Of a stretch of 64,000 nucleotides of DNA, positions 51,443 through 61,381 are shown in pieces (position 1 is the stretch's first letter; every line of letters begins with the position of its first letter). The stretch comes from an uncultured Acidobacteriaceae bacterium (GTDB taxonomy: Bacteria; Acidobacteriota; Terriglobia; Terriglobales; Acidobacteriaceae). The notes beneath the pieces were generated by a model. It made no database searches and was not told the origin of the DNA. It worked only from the letters and a program-made list of their open reading frames with translations. The stretch is from contig CALFMO010000062.1 in NCBI GenBank assembly GCA_937879855.1, forward strand, positions 62,001-126,000, in the 5' to 3' direction. Both the position numbers and the translations under genes were made by a program.

Positions 51443-51952
51443 ATGAAATTCATATCGGCAAACCTCGAAAGTTTGAAACAGCTTTATCTCGACCAACTCG
51501 AACATCTTCACTCCGCCGAGACACAGATAACGAAAGCGCTGCCGAAGATGATTGAAAAAGCCACTGATCCTCAGCTCAAACAGGCCTTGGAAACGCATTT
51601 GCAAGAGACTAGAGGACACGTAACTCGACTTGAACAGATCCTCCAGGAACGCGCAGGAAAAGTTGATTCCAAGAAGAATAAGGGAATTGCCGGCCTGATC
51701 ACCGAAGGAGAAGATCTCATTCGAGATGCCAACGACGAGTCGGTGCGTGATGCCGGAATTATCGCAGCAGTGCAGCGCGTCGAACACTACGAAATGGCCT
51801 CCTATGGAACGGTGCGAACTTTTGCGCAGCTCCTGGGCGAGAATCGGGACGCTGAGGTTTTGAACAAGACGCTCGATGAGGAAAAGCACGCCGACCGGGT
51901 TCTGACGCAAATCTCCGATTCGGCCAATGTTCGTGCAGACAAAGCGGCATAG
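51443..51952 (+). CDS. DUF892 ferritin-like protein (YciF-type)
   Basis: The 169-residue protein forms a four-helix bundle of the ferritin-like YciF family. The motif YLDQLEHLHSAETQITKALP gives the first Glu and His ligands, ALETHLQETRGHVTRLEQIL the second pair, AAVQRVEHYEMASYGTVRTF the third, and LNKTLDEEKHADRVLTQISD the fourth. Conserved Glu/His metal-site positions fit a di-iron or manganese site. It is a stress-type protein of unsettled activity, often expressed in osmotic or stationary stress. AAAGGAG precedes the ATG. It is a single gene. Confidence 0.9.
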   Translation: MKFISANLESLKQLYLDQLEHLHSAETQITKALPKMIEKATDPQLKQALETHLQETRGHVTRLEQILQERAGKVDSKKNKGIAGLITEGEDLIRDANDESVRDAGIIAAVQRVEHYEMASYGTVRTFAQLLGENRDAEVLNKTLDEEKHADRVLTQISDSANVRADKAA

Positions 51953-51993
51953 ATCGTTGATTTCAGCAGTAACTGCAGGGTTCCAGCTGCTCA

Positions 51994-52317
51994 CTAGTTG
52001 GAATTTCCGGAAAGCACAGGAACAGCGATCTCAAGCCGGCGACGGTTTAGGAGAACACGCTGTTCCTCTGCTGTTTCTGACGAGGCTTTGAAAACGGAAA
52101 CCTCGCAGGCGCGCATCGGACGCGCGACGACCTCGAGCGCGTCCCACAGTGGCCACTTGCCGTGGATGCCGATTTCGAGAAATTGCAGTGCTTCGAAAGT
52201 GGCGGCTGAATGGGTTGATTCGTGTCTCCGCTTCAATCGGCGCATTAGGCGAGCCAGATCGGCTTTCTTGACACTTTCGGCTCCACAGCCAGTTTTCTCT
52301 GCTACCGTTTTTAGCAC
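51994..52317 (-). CDS. Hypothetical protein, low support
   Basis: The 107-residue frame reads MLKTVAEKTGCGAESVKKAD and contains TFEALQFLEIGIHGKWPLWD and LEVVARPMRACEVSVFKASS. The composition is protein-like (mixed, not arginine-biased as shadow frames are) but I know no family. It is convergent with the DUF892 gene, just after its end, and divergent from the pyrophosphatase. It could be a small real gene or chance. Confidence 0.35.
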   Translation of the reverse strand: MLKTVAEKTGCGAESVKKADLARLMRRLKRRHESTHSAATFEALQFLEIGIHGKWPLWDALEVVARPMRACEVSVFKASSETAEEQRVLLNRRRLEIAVPVLSGNSN

Positions 52318-52496
52318 TTCACGTCCTCTTCCACTTCATGGAAGAACACTTGCCGCTAAGGCCTTCGATCATTCCGCGCCTTGGATTAATGAGCGGTCAT
52401 GCCAACCGCGATCCCTCCCACTGCCGTCAGCCGGCGGACGCGAAAACAAACCTCAATGCTTGTCCGAGCATCAATTCATCCATTAAAGGAGAGAAA

Positions 52497-53036
52497 ATGA
52501 GCAAGAAAAATGGGCTTGCAGACCCAACCCAGCTAAAGCCTTTTGATTCCAGCGACAAGCAAACCTTGCGGGTCGTGATCGAGACGCCAAAGGGTAGTCG
52601 CAACAAGTTCGCATTCGATCCGAAGCAGCACATTTTTGAACTGAAGAAGGTTCTGCCAGCCGGGATGACATTTCCCTATGACTTCGGATTCGTTCCCTCG
52701 ACTGAAGCGGACGACGGCGACCCTATTGACGTATTGGTTCTGATGGACGAGCCTGCTTTTCCGGGTTGCGCCCTCACTTGCCGTCCAATAGGGGTAATCG
52801 AAGGTGAGCAAGGCGACCCGAAGGAAAAAGAGCGAAATGACAGGATCATCGCCATCGAACAAGACGCACACAGTTGGGCCGACATTAGGACGATTGACGA
52901 CTTGGGCAAGCACTTTTGCCGAGAACTGGAAGAATTCTTCGTCAACTACCATAAGCTGACGGGCAAGCAATACCGTGTAGTAGGTCTGAAAGGACCGGAT
53001 CAGGCGAGAAAGCTGGTGAAATCTGGACGACAATGA
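52497..53036 (+). CDS. ppa: Inorganic pyrophosphatase (family I)
   Basis: The 179-residue enzyme splits pyrophosphate to phosphate in the cytosol. Visible motifs are VVIETPKGSRNKFAFDPK (substrate Lys and Arg), FPYDFGFVPST, the metal signature DGDPIDVLVLMDE (about 75-87), RPIGVIEGEQGDPKEKERND and a late YHKLTGKQYRVVG. ATG 52497 is set by AAAGGAGAG; a frame from 52338 has no family sequence. Family members mostly are about 170-180 long, which fits. It is a single-gene unit. Confidence 0.95.
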   Translation: MSKKNGLADPTQLKPFDSSDKQTLRVVIETPKGSRNKFAFDPKQHIFELKKVLPAGMTFPYDFGFVPSTEADDGDPIDVLVLMDEPAFPGCALTCRPIGVIEGEQGDPKEKERNDRIIAIEQDAHSWADIRTIDDLGKHFCRELEEFFVNYHKLTGKQYRVVGLKGPDQARKLVKSGRQ

Positions 53037-53312
53037 GCCAGATTCCTGGTCCTGCGTTTGCAAGATGGACAGACGCTTGCAACGGGAGATGATTCAAATA
53101 GTTCTATTCTCATCGTTATGCCGCCTGCGCTGCGGTAGCCGTGTGTTGGCTGGAAGCAGAAAAAGAAGATGGGAAAACTGATTCCTCTCCCAAATCTTTC
53201 CCAGATGAAAAAGAGCGTGCTTATTGTCGTTACTCTGCGCTGGCCACCAGTGCGTCGAATTGTACGCGGTACGCGTGCAGGTCTCGCGGTCAAGGAGTAG
53301 CATATTTCTGCC

Positions 53313-53870
53313 ATGAGAAGCGTCGAACGCCGTAATTTCCTAAAGGTAGCGATGGCGCTGCCTTTTGGCCCGCCGTTGAGATCGTTCGCTGAAGTTGCAA
53401 GCCCATTGGGAAAACCAGTGTTTGTCGCCGCGGACGCGGACGCGACGGGGACAGAGCATCATGGGCCGCGCGCAGGCACGCACCTAGATTTCAAGGTACT
53501 TACCAAAGACACCCAAGCCGGTTTCTTTTTGATAGAACATCGCAATGTTCCGCAAGGCGGACCGGTGCGCCATCTGCACTATGCACAAGAAGAATGGTTT
53601 TACCTCATTGAGGGCAACAAGGTGCTGATCGAGGTAGGCGACGAGCGCTTCATGCTTCGGCCCGGCGATTCCATACTTGCGCCACGAAATGTGCCCCATG
53701 TATGGGCCTACATCGGTGAGAAGCCGGGACGGATGCTGATGGGGTTCACGCCGGCAGGCCAGATGGAAGATTTCTTTACCCTTTCTGGCAAGCAGCCAGT
53801 GGATGCGAAAATTGCAGAGGCACACGGCATGAAGTGGCTGGGGCCACCTCTCGACGTATCGAAGCTGTGA
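53313..53870 (+). CDS. Tat-exported cupin-domain protein
   Basis: The 185-residue product has a Tat-like signal (VERRNFLKVAMALPFG) and one cupin fold: PRAGTHLDFKVLTKDTQAGF, then GGPVRHLHYAQEEWFYLIEG (His-x-His and Glu metal ligands), RFMLRPGDSILAPRNVPHVW (last His), and GRMLMGFTPAGQMEDFF. The HLH plus E and late H pattern is the standard metal set. It should be a periplasmic metal-dependent small enzyme or binding protein with unknown substrate. A ribosome site AAGGAG lies about 16 bases upstream, further than usual. Confidence 0.85.
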   Translation: MRSVERRNFLKVAMALPFGPPLRSFAEVASPLGKPVFVAADADATGTEHHGPRAGTHLDFKVLTKDTQAGFFLIEHRNVPQGGPVRHLHYAQEEWFYLIEGNKVLIEVGDERFMLRPGDSILAPRNVPHVWAYIGEKPGRMLMGFTPAGQMEDFFTLSGKQPVDAKIAEAHGMKWLGPPLDVSKL

Positions 53871-54267
53871 GGGAGCGGGGGACTACAGCTGCGGCGGAAC
53901 AGGGTGGGTATTTTGCCGTTGTCGGACTCCGGTAGCCGTTGTCGTTTACCGTCACTTGGACGGCAATACGTTGGTTGACGCGCGAACTCGCTTTCTCCTG
54001 ACCCCACCCAGATACATAGCCAGTTGTGCGGCTAACCGACCCGGCGACAGTTGAGAAAACGCGAGCCCTTCGAGGTAGTCGTCTCCAGAAAATCAATGGC
54101 GCACCTCGACCAAGTCCTTCTGCATGTGGGCAGCTAGCGCGATCGGGCCGCCAAAACCAAACGTTCCAAGGCGGAGGAAGTAAACGACAAGATCGGACAA
54201 TTGGAAACCTGCCGTTGGGGTTGCCAGTGACAGCGCTTGGGCGTCCACTTCCTGGCTCATGGTGATC
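53871..54267. other. Gene-free stretch without recognised feature
   Basis: These 397 bases between two convergent genes contain no convincing frame, repeat or hairpin. The short plus-strand frame at 54026-54265 is rich in Arg, Pro and Ser like a shadow frame. Confidence 0.5.
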
Positions 54268-55185
54268 CTATTTCTTGCCTAACTGATCTACGGCAGCCTT
54301 GAAGCCCGTGGCCAGCTTGTCCGCGGGTCCGCGGCCCCAGTAATGAAGGAAAATGATCATCGGCTGCGTATTAATCATGTGGTGATGGATTGCAACCACG
54401 TCCAAACCGTTTGAACGGAGTGCTTTCAGGACGGGATTCACTTCGTTCTGCAACATTGCAATATCGCCGGCCACGGCAGCATCGTCATTCGTTCCGACAA
54501 ATGCAGCCCACGTATTGAGACCCATGCGTGCGTTAATAGTGGCTCCCTTATCTTTTATGTTTAGGTCATCACGGCCGAGTGTGATCTTGTAAACAGGACC
54601 ATTCTGTTCACCAGTATGGCCAACAATTTTCGCAATGCGTTCCGTGTCGATAGCTGTTCCTTGCTTCGGGGCAGTTTTCGAAGCAGCATCCTCTTCGCCC
54701 TCTTTCGCCAGACCAATTAAATCAAGAGCTGGCTTTAGCTGATTCGCTAGCTCGACTGCTTTGCCATGTCCATGGATATGCATGAAGAAGAGGCGCGGAT
54801 CATCCGAGAAGAAGTGATTGTGCAGAGCGGTTACCTCGATGCCGTGTTCGAGAAGCGCCGACATGACTTCATTTACCTCTCCTTCGGTGAGGACGAGATC
54901 GCCCATGACAACGTCTTGAGCTCCATCTCCTTTTTCCATCGCAAACCAGCCCCCGAATCCAAATGGAGTCGGAACCGCATAACCGGCAATCTTCACGTGC
55001 AGGTCATTCCGAGGAATGTTCACTTTCAATACATTCGACTTGTAGTCACCTTGCTTACCGACGATCTTGAGCACCTGCTGATAGTCACTCGGGATTTCCT
55101 GGGCAGCTGAGAAGTGGGCGAATGCCGCGATAAAAATTGCGGACAGGAGTATTCGAATTGCTGTCGTTATTCTGAGTAGTCTCAT
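54268..55185 (-). CDS. DUF1259 (LppY/LpqO-type) exported protein with two repeats
   Basis: The 305-residue precursor has a signal peptide (MRLLRITTAIRILLSAIFIA, to about 28). Two DUF1259 copies follow. The first (about 35-145) has GDYKSNVLKVNIPRNDLHVK, EHGIEVTALHNHFFSDDPRL and FMHIHGHG; the second (about 170-295) has GPVYKITLGRDDLNIKDKGA, NGLDVVAIHHHMINTQPMII and FLHYWGRG. The family is common in actinobacteria and acidobacteria; its function is unknown. The histidine clusters (HNHFF, HIHGHG, IHHHM) suggest metal binding. AAGGAG precedes the ATG. Confidence 0.88.
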   Translation of the reverse strand: MRLLRITTAIRILLSAIFIAAFAHFSAAQEIPSDYQQVLKIVGKQGDYKSNVLKVNIPRNDLHVKIAGYAVPTPFGFGGWFAMEKGDGAQDVVMGDLVLTEGEVNEVMSALLEHGIEVTALHNHFFSDDPRLFFMHIHGHGKAVELANQLKPALDLIGLAKEGEEDAASKTAPKQGTAIDTERIAKIVGHTGEQNGPVYKITLGRDDLNIKDKGATINARMGLNTWAAFVGTNDDAAVAGDIAMLQNEVNPVLKALRSNGLDVVAIHHHMINTQPMIIFLHYWGRGPADKLATGFKAAVDQLGKK

Positions 55186-55426
55186 GGCGTCTCCTTAACT
55201 CGGAATGAACTCGTTTCCCAAATAGCATGCCAAACGAACCTGAATGCCCCCTGTAAGCCCACCCACTTTCACGTCAACAGGGCTAATGGCGCGCCTGAGA
55301 GCCGGGAATGCCGCTTTTCGGGAATACAGGTTTTACTCATGAGGCTGGCGATTATTCCATCACCGGAGAGGATGGAAAAATCTGCGTTGTCGTTCGTTAT
55401 CCATTGTCTCCAGTTAGTAACGATGG

Positions 55427-56581
55427 CTATTTTCCTGAGCTTTGCTGAGCCGAAACCGAAGTGCCTGGCCGCAGTTCATCGGTTCCCCGAACCGCCACGA
55501 CATCGCCCTCGTGCAGCTCGCCGAATACCTCGGTCATCTTCTCCGCCGCGGCGCCAGTCTTCACATCAACCCATTCTGATTTTCCGTCGCGAATGCGGAC
55601 GACAAACACTCGTTCGAGCGTGTTGGCGACAGAGGACGTTGGAACGAAAAGCGTCGGATAAGACCTACGCACGGGCCAAAGAACATCGGAAAACGTACCG
55701 GGTGACAGGTCTCCCTTTGTGTTTGCAACCTCCAGTTCGACCGGCATAGTGCGGGTTTTAATATCAACGGAATGTGCGATGCGGGCAATCTTGCCGCTAA
55801 AGCTGCGACCGGGAAAAGTAGGGACAGTGAAGTCAACTTTGGTTCCCTCGGGCACCCCTGCAGCGTAGATTTCAGGAACGGCCACCACCACACGCAGCCG
55901 GGATAGCGTTTCAATCCGCAACATCGGAGTCGCGGCGCCAGAGGCTCCAGCCGGTCCCACGAGCGCTCCCGGATGCACATTTCGCTCGGTCACGATCCCG
56001 TCAAATGGCGCCCTTATTTGCAGGTAGTCCTCCATTTGTGCAATCGCCTGGAGCGCCTGCTGCGCGGCGCCTACGTTGTCTTGTTGGGCCTTTAACTGCG
56101 CACGGTCTGCGTCCAAGGCTTTTTGTGCCACGAATAAATCGTTGCCCGCGACCACACCGGGAGTCGCCGCTGCGGCTTTGAGGTGCTCGTATGTACCCTC
56201 ATCCGACGCGACCTTTGCCTCGGCTGCCGCAAGCTGGGCCTGGGCAGCCTGGAGCTTCGATTGCGATTCAGAACGTTGAGCGATCAACTCAGGGGCTTCG
56301 AGTTGAGCGATACGCTCGCCTGCTTTAACGCGCGATCCTCGGTCTACTGCAATGGACTTCACAAACCCGGTTACCTTTGGGAAAACGGCCACGACTTCGT
56401 AGGGTTCAATCTCGCCCGGCAGGTGAACCGTGATCGAGAGTTTCTGTGCGACCACGTTCGTCACCTGAACTTTCGGACTTGGGTCCGGGGGGGCAGCTTT
56501 CGCGGACGACGCATCCTGCTTCCCGCAAGAAGTCAGGAGCCAGAGACCTGCACAGATCGCGACGGTCCTCGCCACCTTCAT
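55427..56581 (-). CDS. RND efflux periplasmic adaptor lipoprotein
   Basis: The 384-residue membrane fusion protein has a lipoprotein signal with LLTSCGKQ (lipid-linked Cys 19), a short linker, beta-barrel and lipoyl-like parts (VAVFPKVTGFVKSIAVDRGS), an alanine-rich coiled coil with AQRSESQSKLQAAQAQLAAA, and LQIRAPFDGIVTERNVHPGA. It joins the RND pump to the outer-membrane channel. It is the last gene of the operon and starts by ATGA overlap with the pump gene, with GGAGG upstream. Confidence 0.92.
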   Translation of the reverse strand: MKVARTVAICAGLWLLTSCGKQDASSAKAAPPDPSPKVQVTNVVAQKLSITVHLPGEIEPYEVVAVFPKVTGFVKSIAVDRGSRVKAGERIAQLEAPELIAQRSESQSKLQAAQAQLAAAEAKVASDEGTYEHLKAAAATPGVVAGNDLFVAQKALDADRAQLKAQQDNVGAAQQALQAIAQMEDYLQIRAPFDGIVTERNVHPGALVGPAGASGAATPMLRIETLSRLRVVVAVPEIYAAGVPEGTKVDFTVPTFPGRSFSGKIARIAHSVDIKTRTMPVELEVANTKGDLSPGTFSDVLWPVRRSYPTLFVPTSSVANTLERVFVVRIRDGKSEWVDVKTGAAAEKMTEVFGELHEGDVVAVRGTDELRPGTSVSAQQSSGK

Positions 56582-59500
56582 TGTTCACCTCCGCTCGCGG
56601 TCTCGCCCGGTTTTGCATCAGTAGCATAGCGGCTATCCGGATCCTCGGGATCGAGCGAAGGCGAATGAGTACCGGCACGCTGCTGAACCAAAGAGAATAC
56701 GGAAGGCAGGATCAGCAGACTCGTGATGGTTGCAGCCAACAGTCCTCCGATCACGGCCCGCCCAAGCGGGGCCGTTTGTTCTGCACCGGTTCCGAAAGCG
56801 ACCGCCATTGGAATCATCCCAACGATCATGGCCAAGCTGGTCATAAGGATCGGCCGCATACGGCTTTGAGCACCATGAATGGCGGCGTCGATCGCTGGAA
56901 CGCCCCTACGACGGGATTGCTCCGCGAACGTAACCAGAAGGATTGCGTTAGCGACAGCGACGCCGATGGCCATGATTGCTCCCATGAAAGATTGGATATT
57001 CAATGTGGTGCCAGTAATCAGCAACATGATGATTACGCCCGAGATCACAGCTGGAATCGTGGAGAGTACGGCCAGAGAAAGCCGCATCGACTGGAAGTTC
57101 GCCGACAGTAGAAGAAAGATCACGAGAATTGCCAGCCCAAGCCCGATGGCAAGATTCGTGAGTGTTTCCTGCATTGGGGCGATCTGCCCTCTGATTCTTA
57201 CTGTCACTCCCCGAGGCGGAGTAGCAACGCGCTCGATGGCCTTATTGACTCGGTTCGCGACCCTTCCCAGGTCTTCGCCAACGACGTTCGCAGAAATCGT
57301 GATCATTCTTTGACCGTTCAGCCGGTCATATTCTCCGACCATGGTGCTATTTCGAACTTGAGCAACGTCCCCGACCAGCGGATGCAGTGCGTCGCTTCGG
57401 GTAATTGGGATATTGGCAATGTCCTGGACCGACGCGACTTGCGGTTGTGGCAATTCCACTTGCACCTGATAACCGATTCCTGACCGAGGATCTGCCCAGT
57501 AGTTCGGGGTGACGAAACGACTGGAAGAGGTCGCGGCTACCAGCGATCGCCCGATTTGCTCGACGCTCACGCCGAGCTGGCCTGCAAGCTCTCGGTTGAC
57601 GTTCACTTCGACGCTTGGGTAATCAAGAGGCTGCTCAAACTGAAGATCGCGCAAGGCCGGGATCCTGCCAAGCTCAGCCCGAAGCTTCTCGGCATAGGCG
57701 CGATCGTCTTGAAGGTTCGGACCGTTGACGGCGACCTCCACCGGAGTAGGTGCGCCAAAGTTCATCGTTTGGCTTACGATGTCTCCGGCTTCAAAAGAGA
57801 ACTCGCTTCCGGGGAACATGGCAGTCAGTTTCTCTCTGAGCTGTTGCTCAAGGTGGGCTACGGAGACCCGAGCATCGGGATTAAGGGCGACTCGCAACAC
57901 TGCCTCCTGGGGTCCACTCGTCCAAAGGAAAATGGTGTTGATCGGATACGCCGGAGGTTGAGTTCCAACATAGCCGAGCGTCACTGCAACATTGTTTGCC
58001 CCGGCAACTTGATGAATTTCGTCGAGAACCCGAAGCGCCATGACCTCGGTGGCGCCAACCCGTGTGCCGATTGGTGCGCGAAACCGGAGCTGTAACTGTC
58101 CAGCGTTGACCCTGGGAAAGATCTCTCGCCCCATCAGCGGTCCCAGCAGAAGAATTACCGCAAACGTGATTCCCAAATACACCGCCAATACCGTCTTACG
58201 GTGTCCCATCAGCTTCTCGAGGGCCCGGCCGAGCCGGTCGCGCCAGTCGGCCATCCGTGACTTGCCCTCGCCTTCCGGATGAGCCGGTTCTCGTAGAATC
58301 CACGTGGACATGACTGGCACGAGCGAACTGGATAGGAAATAAGATGCAGCCATCGCGAATCCCACGGAGAGCGACAGCGGAACGAACAGACTCCTGGCGA
58401 TGCCCGTCATGAAGAATGACGGGACAAATACGGATAGAACACAAAGCATCGCGAGCAAACGCGGAATGACCACTTCACGGCTGGCGTCCAGAACTGCCCT
58501 GGCGTGCGGAACTCCCTGACCGAGATGTGTGTGGATATTCTCGATCGCGACGGTAGCCTCATCCACCAGAATTCCAACCCCGAGCGCCAGACCGCCAAGG
58601 GTCATGGTGTTGATGGTCTGTCCAGCGCCCCACAGCGCCACGACTGCCGTGAGCAATGCGAACGGGATGGTCGTCACGACAATCGCGGAACTTCGCAGGT
58701 CCCGCAGGAAGAGCAATACCATGAGACCCGTCAACAACGCACCGAGAGCGCCTTCCCTGACCAAAGATGAGAGCGCATTCTTGACGTAGGTCGATTGGTC
58801 AAATTCATAGCTCAGTTTGATATCGTCTGGGATGAGAGAACGGAACCTCGGAATGCTGTCCTTCACGGCATTTACCACAGCGAGTGTGGAAGCATCGGCA
58901 CGTTTGGTTACAGAAAGATAAACAGCGCGCTTACCATTGACCAACGCATATCCAGCCAGGACGTCACTCGAGTCGGCGATCGAGCCGATGTCATGCAGGA
59001 AGACCGTAGGTCCGGAACCAACGCGAATTGGAAGGTCTCGCAGTTCCTGAACGTTGGAGACCACCGAGTTAATCGGTACCATCGGCTGCAGGTCTCCAGT
59101 ACGAATATTTCCGGCCGGCATGATGATATTGCCTGCGCTGACCGCTCTCACCACTTCTTCCGGAGCCATGTGGTATGCGCGCAAGCGGTCTGGGTCTACC
59201 GAGACTACGATCGTTCTGGCATTTCCTCCGAATGGTGGTGGCGCCGAAACACCAGGAAGAGTGGCAAACAGCGGACGCACGCGATTCAATGCAAGGTCCT
59301 GAATTTCTCCCAGACCTCGCGTCTGACTCGAAAACACAAGAAACCCGACCGGCACGCTACCCGCGTCGAACCGCATCACAAACGGCGGAACCGTTCCCGC
59401 TGGCATGAATGCTCGTGCCCGATCCACATAGGAGATCGTTTGAGCGAGAGCCTCGCTCATGTCCGTGCCAGGATGGAACGTGAGCTTGAGCAGCCCGACG

Positions 59501-59760
59501 TTCTGAATCGACTTCGATTCGACGCTCTCGATGCCCGTGATGTAGAGGAAGTGATATTCGTAGTAGTAAACGAGATAGCCTTCCATCTGCGCTGGTGACA
59601 TGCCTCCATAGGGTTGCGCAACGTAGATGACAGGCAGATTCAGGTTAGGAAAGATGTCGATTGGCATCCGCAGGAGAGCCAGAACCGACAACAGACCCAC
59701 CGTGATTACCGCTACCACAATGGTCAGAGGGCGGCGAAGAGCGATCCGGATCAGCCACAT
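56578..59760 (-). CDS. RND-family efflux pump permease
   Basis: The pump of about 1060 residues has the RND plan: a first membrane helix (LTIVVAVITVGLLSVLALLR), a large periplasmic porter domain, a central helix block with GGLALGVGILVDEATVAIEN (the AcrB Asp407/Asp408 position is Asp-Glu here), a second periplasmic domain and a last helix block ending GLLAATITSLLILPSVFSLV. It is proton-driven and should export drugs, metals or lipids; by sequence it is closer to the HAE/hydrophobe type than to metal CusA. ATG 59760 is chosen from the GGAGG before it and the TGAGATG overlap with the channel gene; a frame from 59835 exists. Confidence 0.93.
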   Translation of the reverse strand: MWLIRIALRRPLTIVVAVITVGLLSVLALLRMPIDIFPNLNLPVIYVAQPYGGMSPAQMEGYLVYYYEYHFLYITGIESVESKSIQNVGLLKLTFHPGTDMSEALAQTISYVDRARAFMPAGTVPPFVMRFDAGSVPVGFLVFSSQTRGLGEIQDLALNRVRPLFATLPGVSAPPPFGGNARTIVVSVDPDRLRAYHMAPEEVVRAVSAGNIIMPAGNIRTGDLQPMVPINSVVSNVQELRDLPIRVGSGPTVFLHDIGSIADSSDVLAGYALVNGKRAVYLSVTKRADASTLAVVNAVKDSIPRFRSLIPDDIKLSYEFDQSTYVKNALSSLVREGALGALLTGLMVLLFLRDLRSSAIVVTTIPFALLTAVVALWGAGQTINTMTLGGLALGVGILVDEATVAIENIHTHLGQGVPHARAVLDASREVVIPRLLAMLCVLSVFVPSFFMTGIARSLFVPLSLSVGFAMAASYFLSSSLVPVMSTWILREPAHPEGEGKSRMADWRDRLGRALEKLMGHRKTVLAVYLGITFAVILLLGPLMGREIFPRVNAGQLQLRFRAPIGTRVGATEVMALRVLDEIHQVAGANNVAVTLGYVGTQPPAYPINTIFLWTSGPQEAVLRVALNPDARVSVAHLEQQLREKLTAMFPGSEFSFEAGDIVSQTMNFGAPTPVEVAVNGPNLQDDRAYAEKLRAELGRIPALRDLQFEQPLDYPSVEVNVNRELAGQLGVSVEQIGRSLVAATSSSRFVTPNYWADPRSGIGYQVQVELPQPQVASVQDIANIPITRSDALHPLVGDVAQVRNSTMVGEYDRLNGQRMITISANVVGEDLGRVANRVNKAIERVATPPRGVTVRIRGQIAPMQETLTNLAIGLGLAILVIFLLLSANFQSMRLSLAVLSTIPAVISGVIIMLLITGTTLNIQSFMGAIMAIGVAVANAILLVTFAEQSRRRGVPAIDAAIHGAQSRMRPILMTSLAMIVGMIPMAVAFGTGAEQTAPLGRAVIGGLLAATITSLLILPSVFSLVQQRAGTHSPSLDPEDPDSRYATDAKPGETASGGEQ

Positions 59761-59761
59761 C

Positions 59762-61198
59762 TCACTGGCCTCCCGCCGCACGCTTGCGTGCCAGTTCGAG
59801 GAAGGGTTGGAGATCGCCTTGAGCAAGTGCTTCACCTAGCATCGATCGCCAGACTGTGAGACGAGCAATGTTGTCTTCGGTCTCGGCCTGCAGGAGAAGG
59901 CGCTGGGCTTCCGCCACTTCGACGATGGGAGCCAGTGCAGCCTGATATCGAGCCGTCGCCTGCTGCTCGCCTAATCGTGCGGCTTCCAACTCGACGGGTG
60001 TGTTTTGACTGATCAACACCGCGCTGTCGTACGCCGCTTTGGCCCGTTCCGCCTGCGCAGTCAACGTTTGAATTGTCTTGTCATAGTCGGCCCGCTGCGC
60101 CCGTTCGTTGGATTGTTCGATTTGTTTTTTGAAATGCAGCGACGGAAAGTCAAGGACTGAGAACGTCGCGGTTAGACCCACCGCCCAGTTATGTCTCATC
60201 AGATCGAGCCCATCCGTGCCTGTCCCAAAAGTACCGTCCGTGTTCGCCCCACTTCCGCGACCGGAGAACGAGCCCTGGAGGTTAAAGCGCGGATAGTACG
60301 ACTTGCGGAGCACCTTCTCCCTTGCCTTGGTTTCAAACAGGGTCGAATCAGCGATCAACGCCGCGGGATGATTTGTGAGTGTCGATTGTGAAGCGTACGA
60401 CGTTGCGGGTGCCGCGAGGAGCGAATCGGCATTAATCGCAACCTTACTCCCCGCGATGCCCAGCAATTCTGCGAATGTTGCTTCGCTCTCTCGTTCGACT
60501 TGCTGTGAGCGAATCAATTGGATCTTAGCGGCTGCCAACTCAGCATCCGCCCGCGAGGCATCGGCCCCCGGCCGCAGTTCTTCCTTGACGAGCGCATGGA
60601 CGGAAGTGGCGAGGACTTGCCTCCGATCAACGTCAGCCTCGGCAGCCTTGACTTGCAGTTGTGCGGCAGCGAGTCGCAGGAAAGCATCCCCGATTGCTCC
60701 GGCGACATCGAGCTTGGTCAAGGAGAGTTCGGCATTGGCGCGATTTTCTGTCGCCTTAGCGACATCCACATTTGCTCCGCGATATCCAAAATCAAATGGC
60801 TCCCAGGAGAGCAGGATTCCCGCCATGCTCCCCCAAACACCCCGGTCAGAAGTACTCGAGAGAACAGGGCCAGAGATGGGAGGGACGACGCCTTGAGGGA
60901 AATAAAGGCCAAAGATGTTATTTCGCGTAGCGCGATTCGACTGCCAGAGCAGGTCGGTACGCGGCAGATAGGTAGTTCGAGAAAGGCCTACACCTTCCTT
61001 CGAAGCCAGCGCATTCTCCATGGATGCTCGTACTGCCGGGTAGTTGGCAAGCGCAAAATCCACGGCCTGATCCAGGGTTAATGGACTCTGAGGCGCTTTG
61101 ACCGAACCTTGCCCCAATCCAACTGCCTCACCTAATAGAACGATCCCCAGCCATACGACGGCAAGATTCGCGACGGACATTTCTTGCGAGAGTTTCAA
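59762..61198 (-). CDS. TolC-family outer-membrane efflux channel
   Basis: The 478-residue channel protein has a signal peptide (about 1-30) and the TolC/OprM plan: PLTLDQAVDFALANYPAVRA, TYLPRTDLLWQSNRATRNNI, long helices with internal repetition, AERAKAAYDSAVLISQNTPV and QAALAPIVEVAEAQRLLLQA. It forms the exit duct of the pump encoded downstream. The start is TTG 61198, supported by GAGGTG seven bases before it; ATG 61180 has no such site. It is the first gene of the RND operon, separated from the kinase gene by 183 bases. Confidence 0.9.
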   Translation of the reverse strand: MKLSQEMSVANLAVVWLGIVLLGEAVGLGQGSVKAPQSPLTLDQAVDFALANYPAVRASMENALASKEGVGLSRTTYLPRTDLLWQSNRATRNNIFGLYFPQGVVPPISGPVLSSTSDRGVWGSMAGILLSWEPFDFGYRGANVDVAKATENRANAELSLTKLDVAGAIGDAFLRLAAAQLQVKAAEADVDRRQVLATSVHALVKEELRPGADASRADAELAAAKIQLIRSQQVERESEATFAELLGIAGSKVAINADSLLAAPATSYASQSTLTNHPAALIADSTLFETKAREKVLRKSYYPRFNLQGSFSGRGSGANTDGTFGTGTDGLDLMRHNWAVGLTATFSVLDFPSLHFKKQIEQSNERAQRADYDKTIQTLTAQAERAKAAYDSAVLISQNTPVELEAARLGEQQATARYQAALAPIVEVAEAQRLLLQAETEDNIARLTVWRSMLGEALAQGDLQPFLELARKRAAGGQ

Positions 61199-61381
61199 CG
61201 CTTTTCACCTCATCCAGCAGGGATGGTAGTCAAGAGCTGGATGTCTGCTCAACAGACCTGTCGGCAGCACTCCAGAGGCCGGCTGCGTTCCCCAACACGT
61301 CACCGGTAAGGATGGCACAGCAACCTGAATGTCCCATGTATGCCAATCAAAGCGGAAAGAAGCAATGCCTGTCGGAAGAGC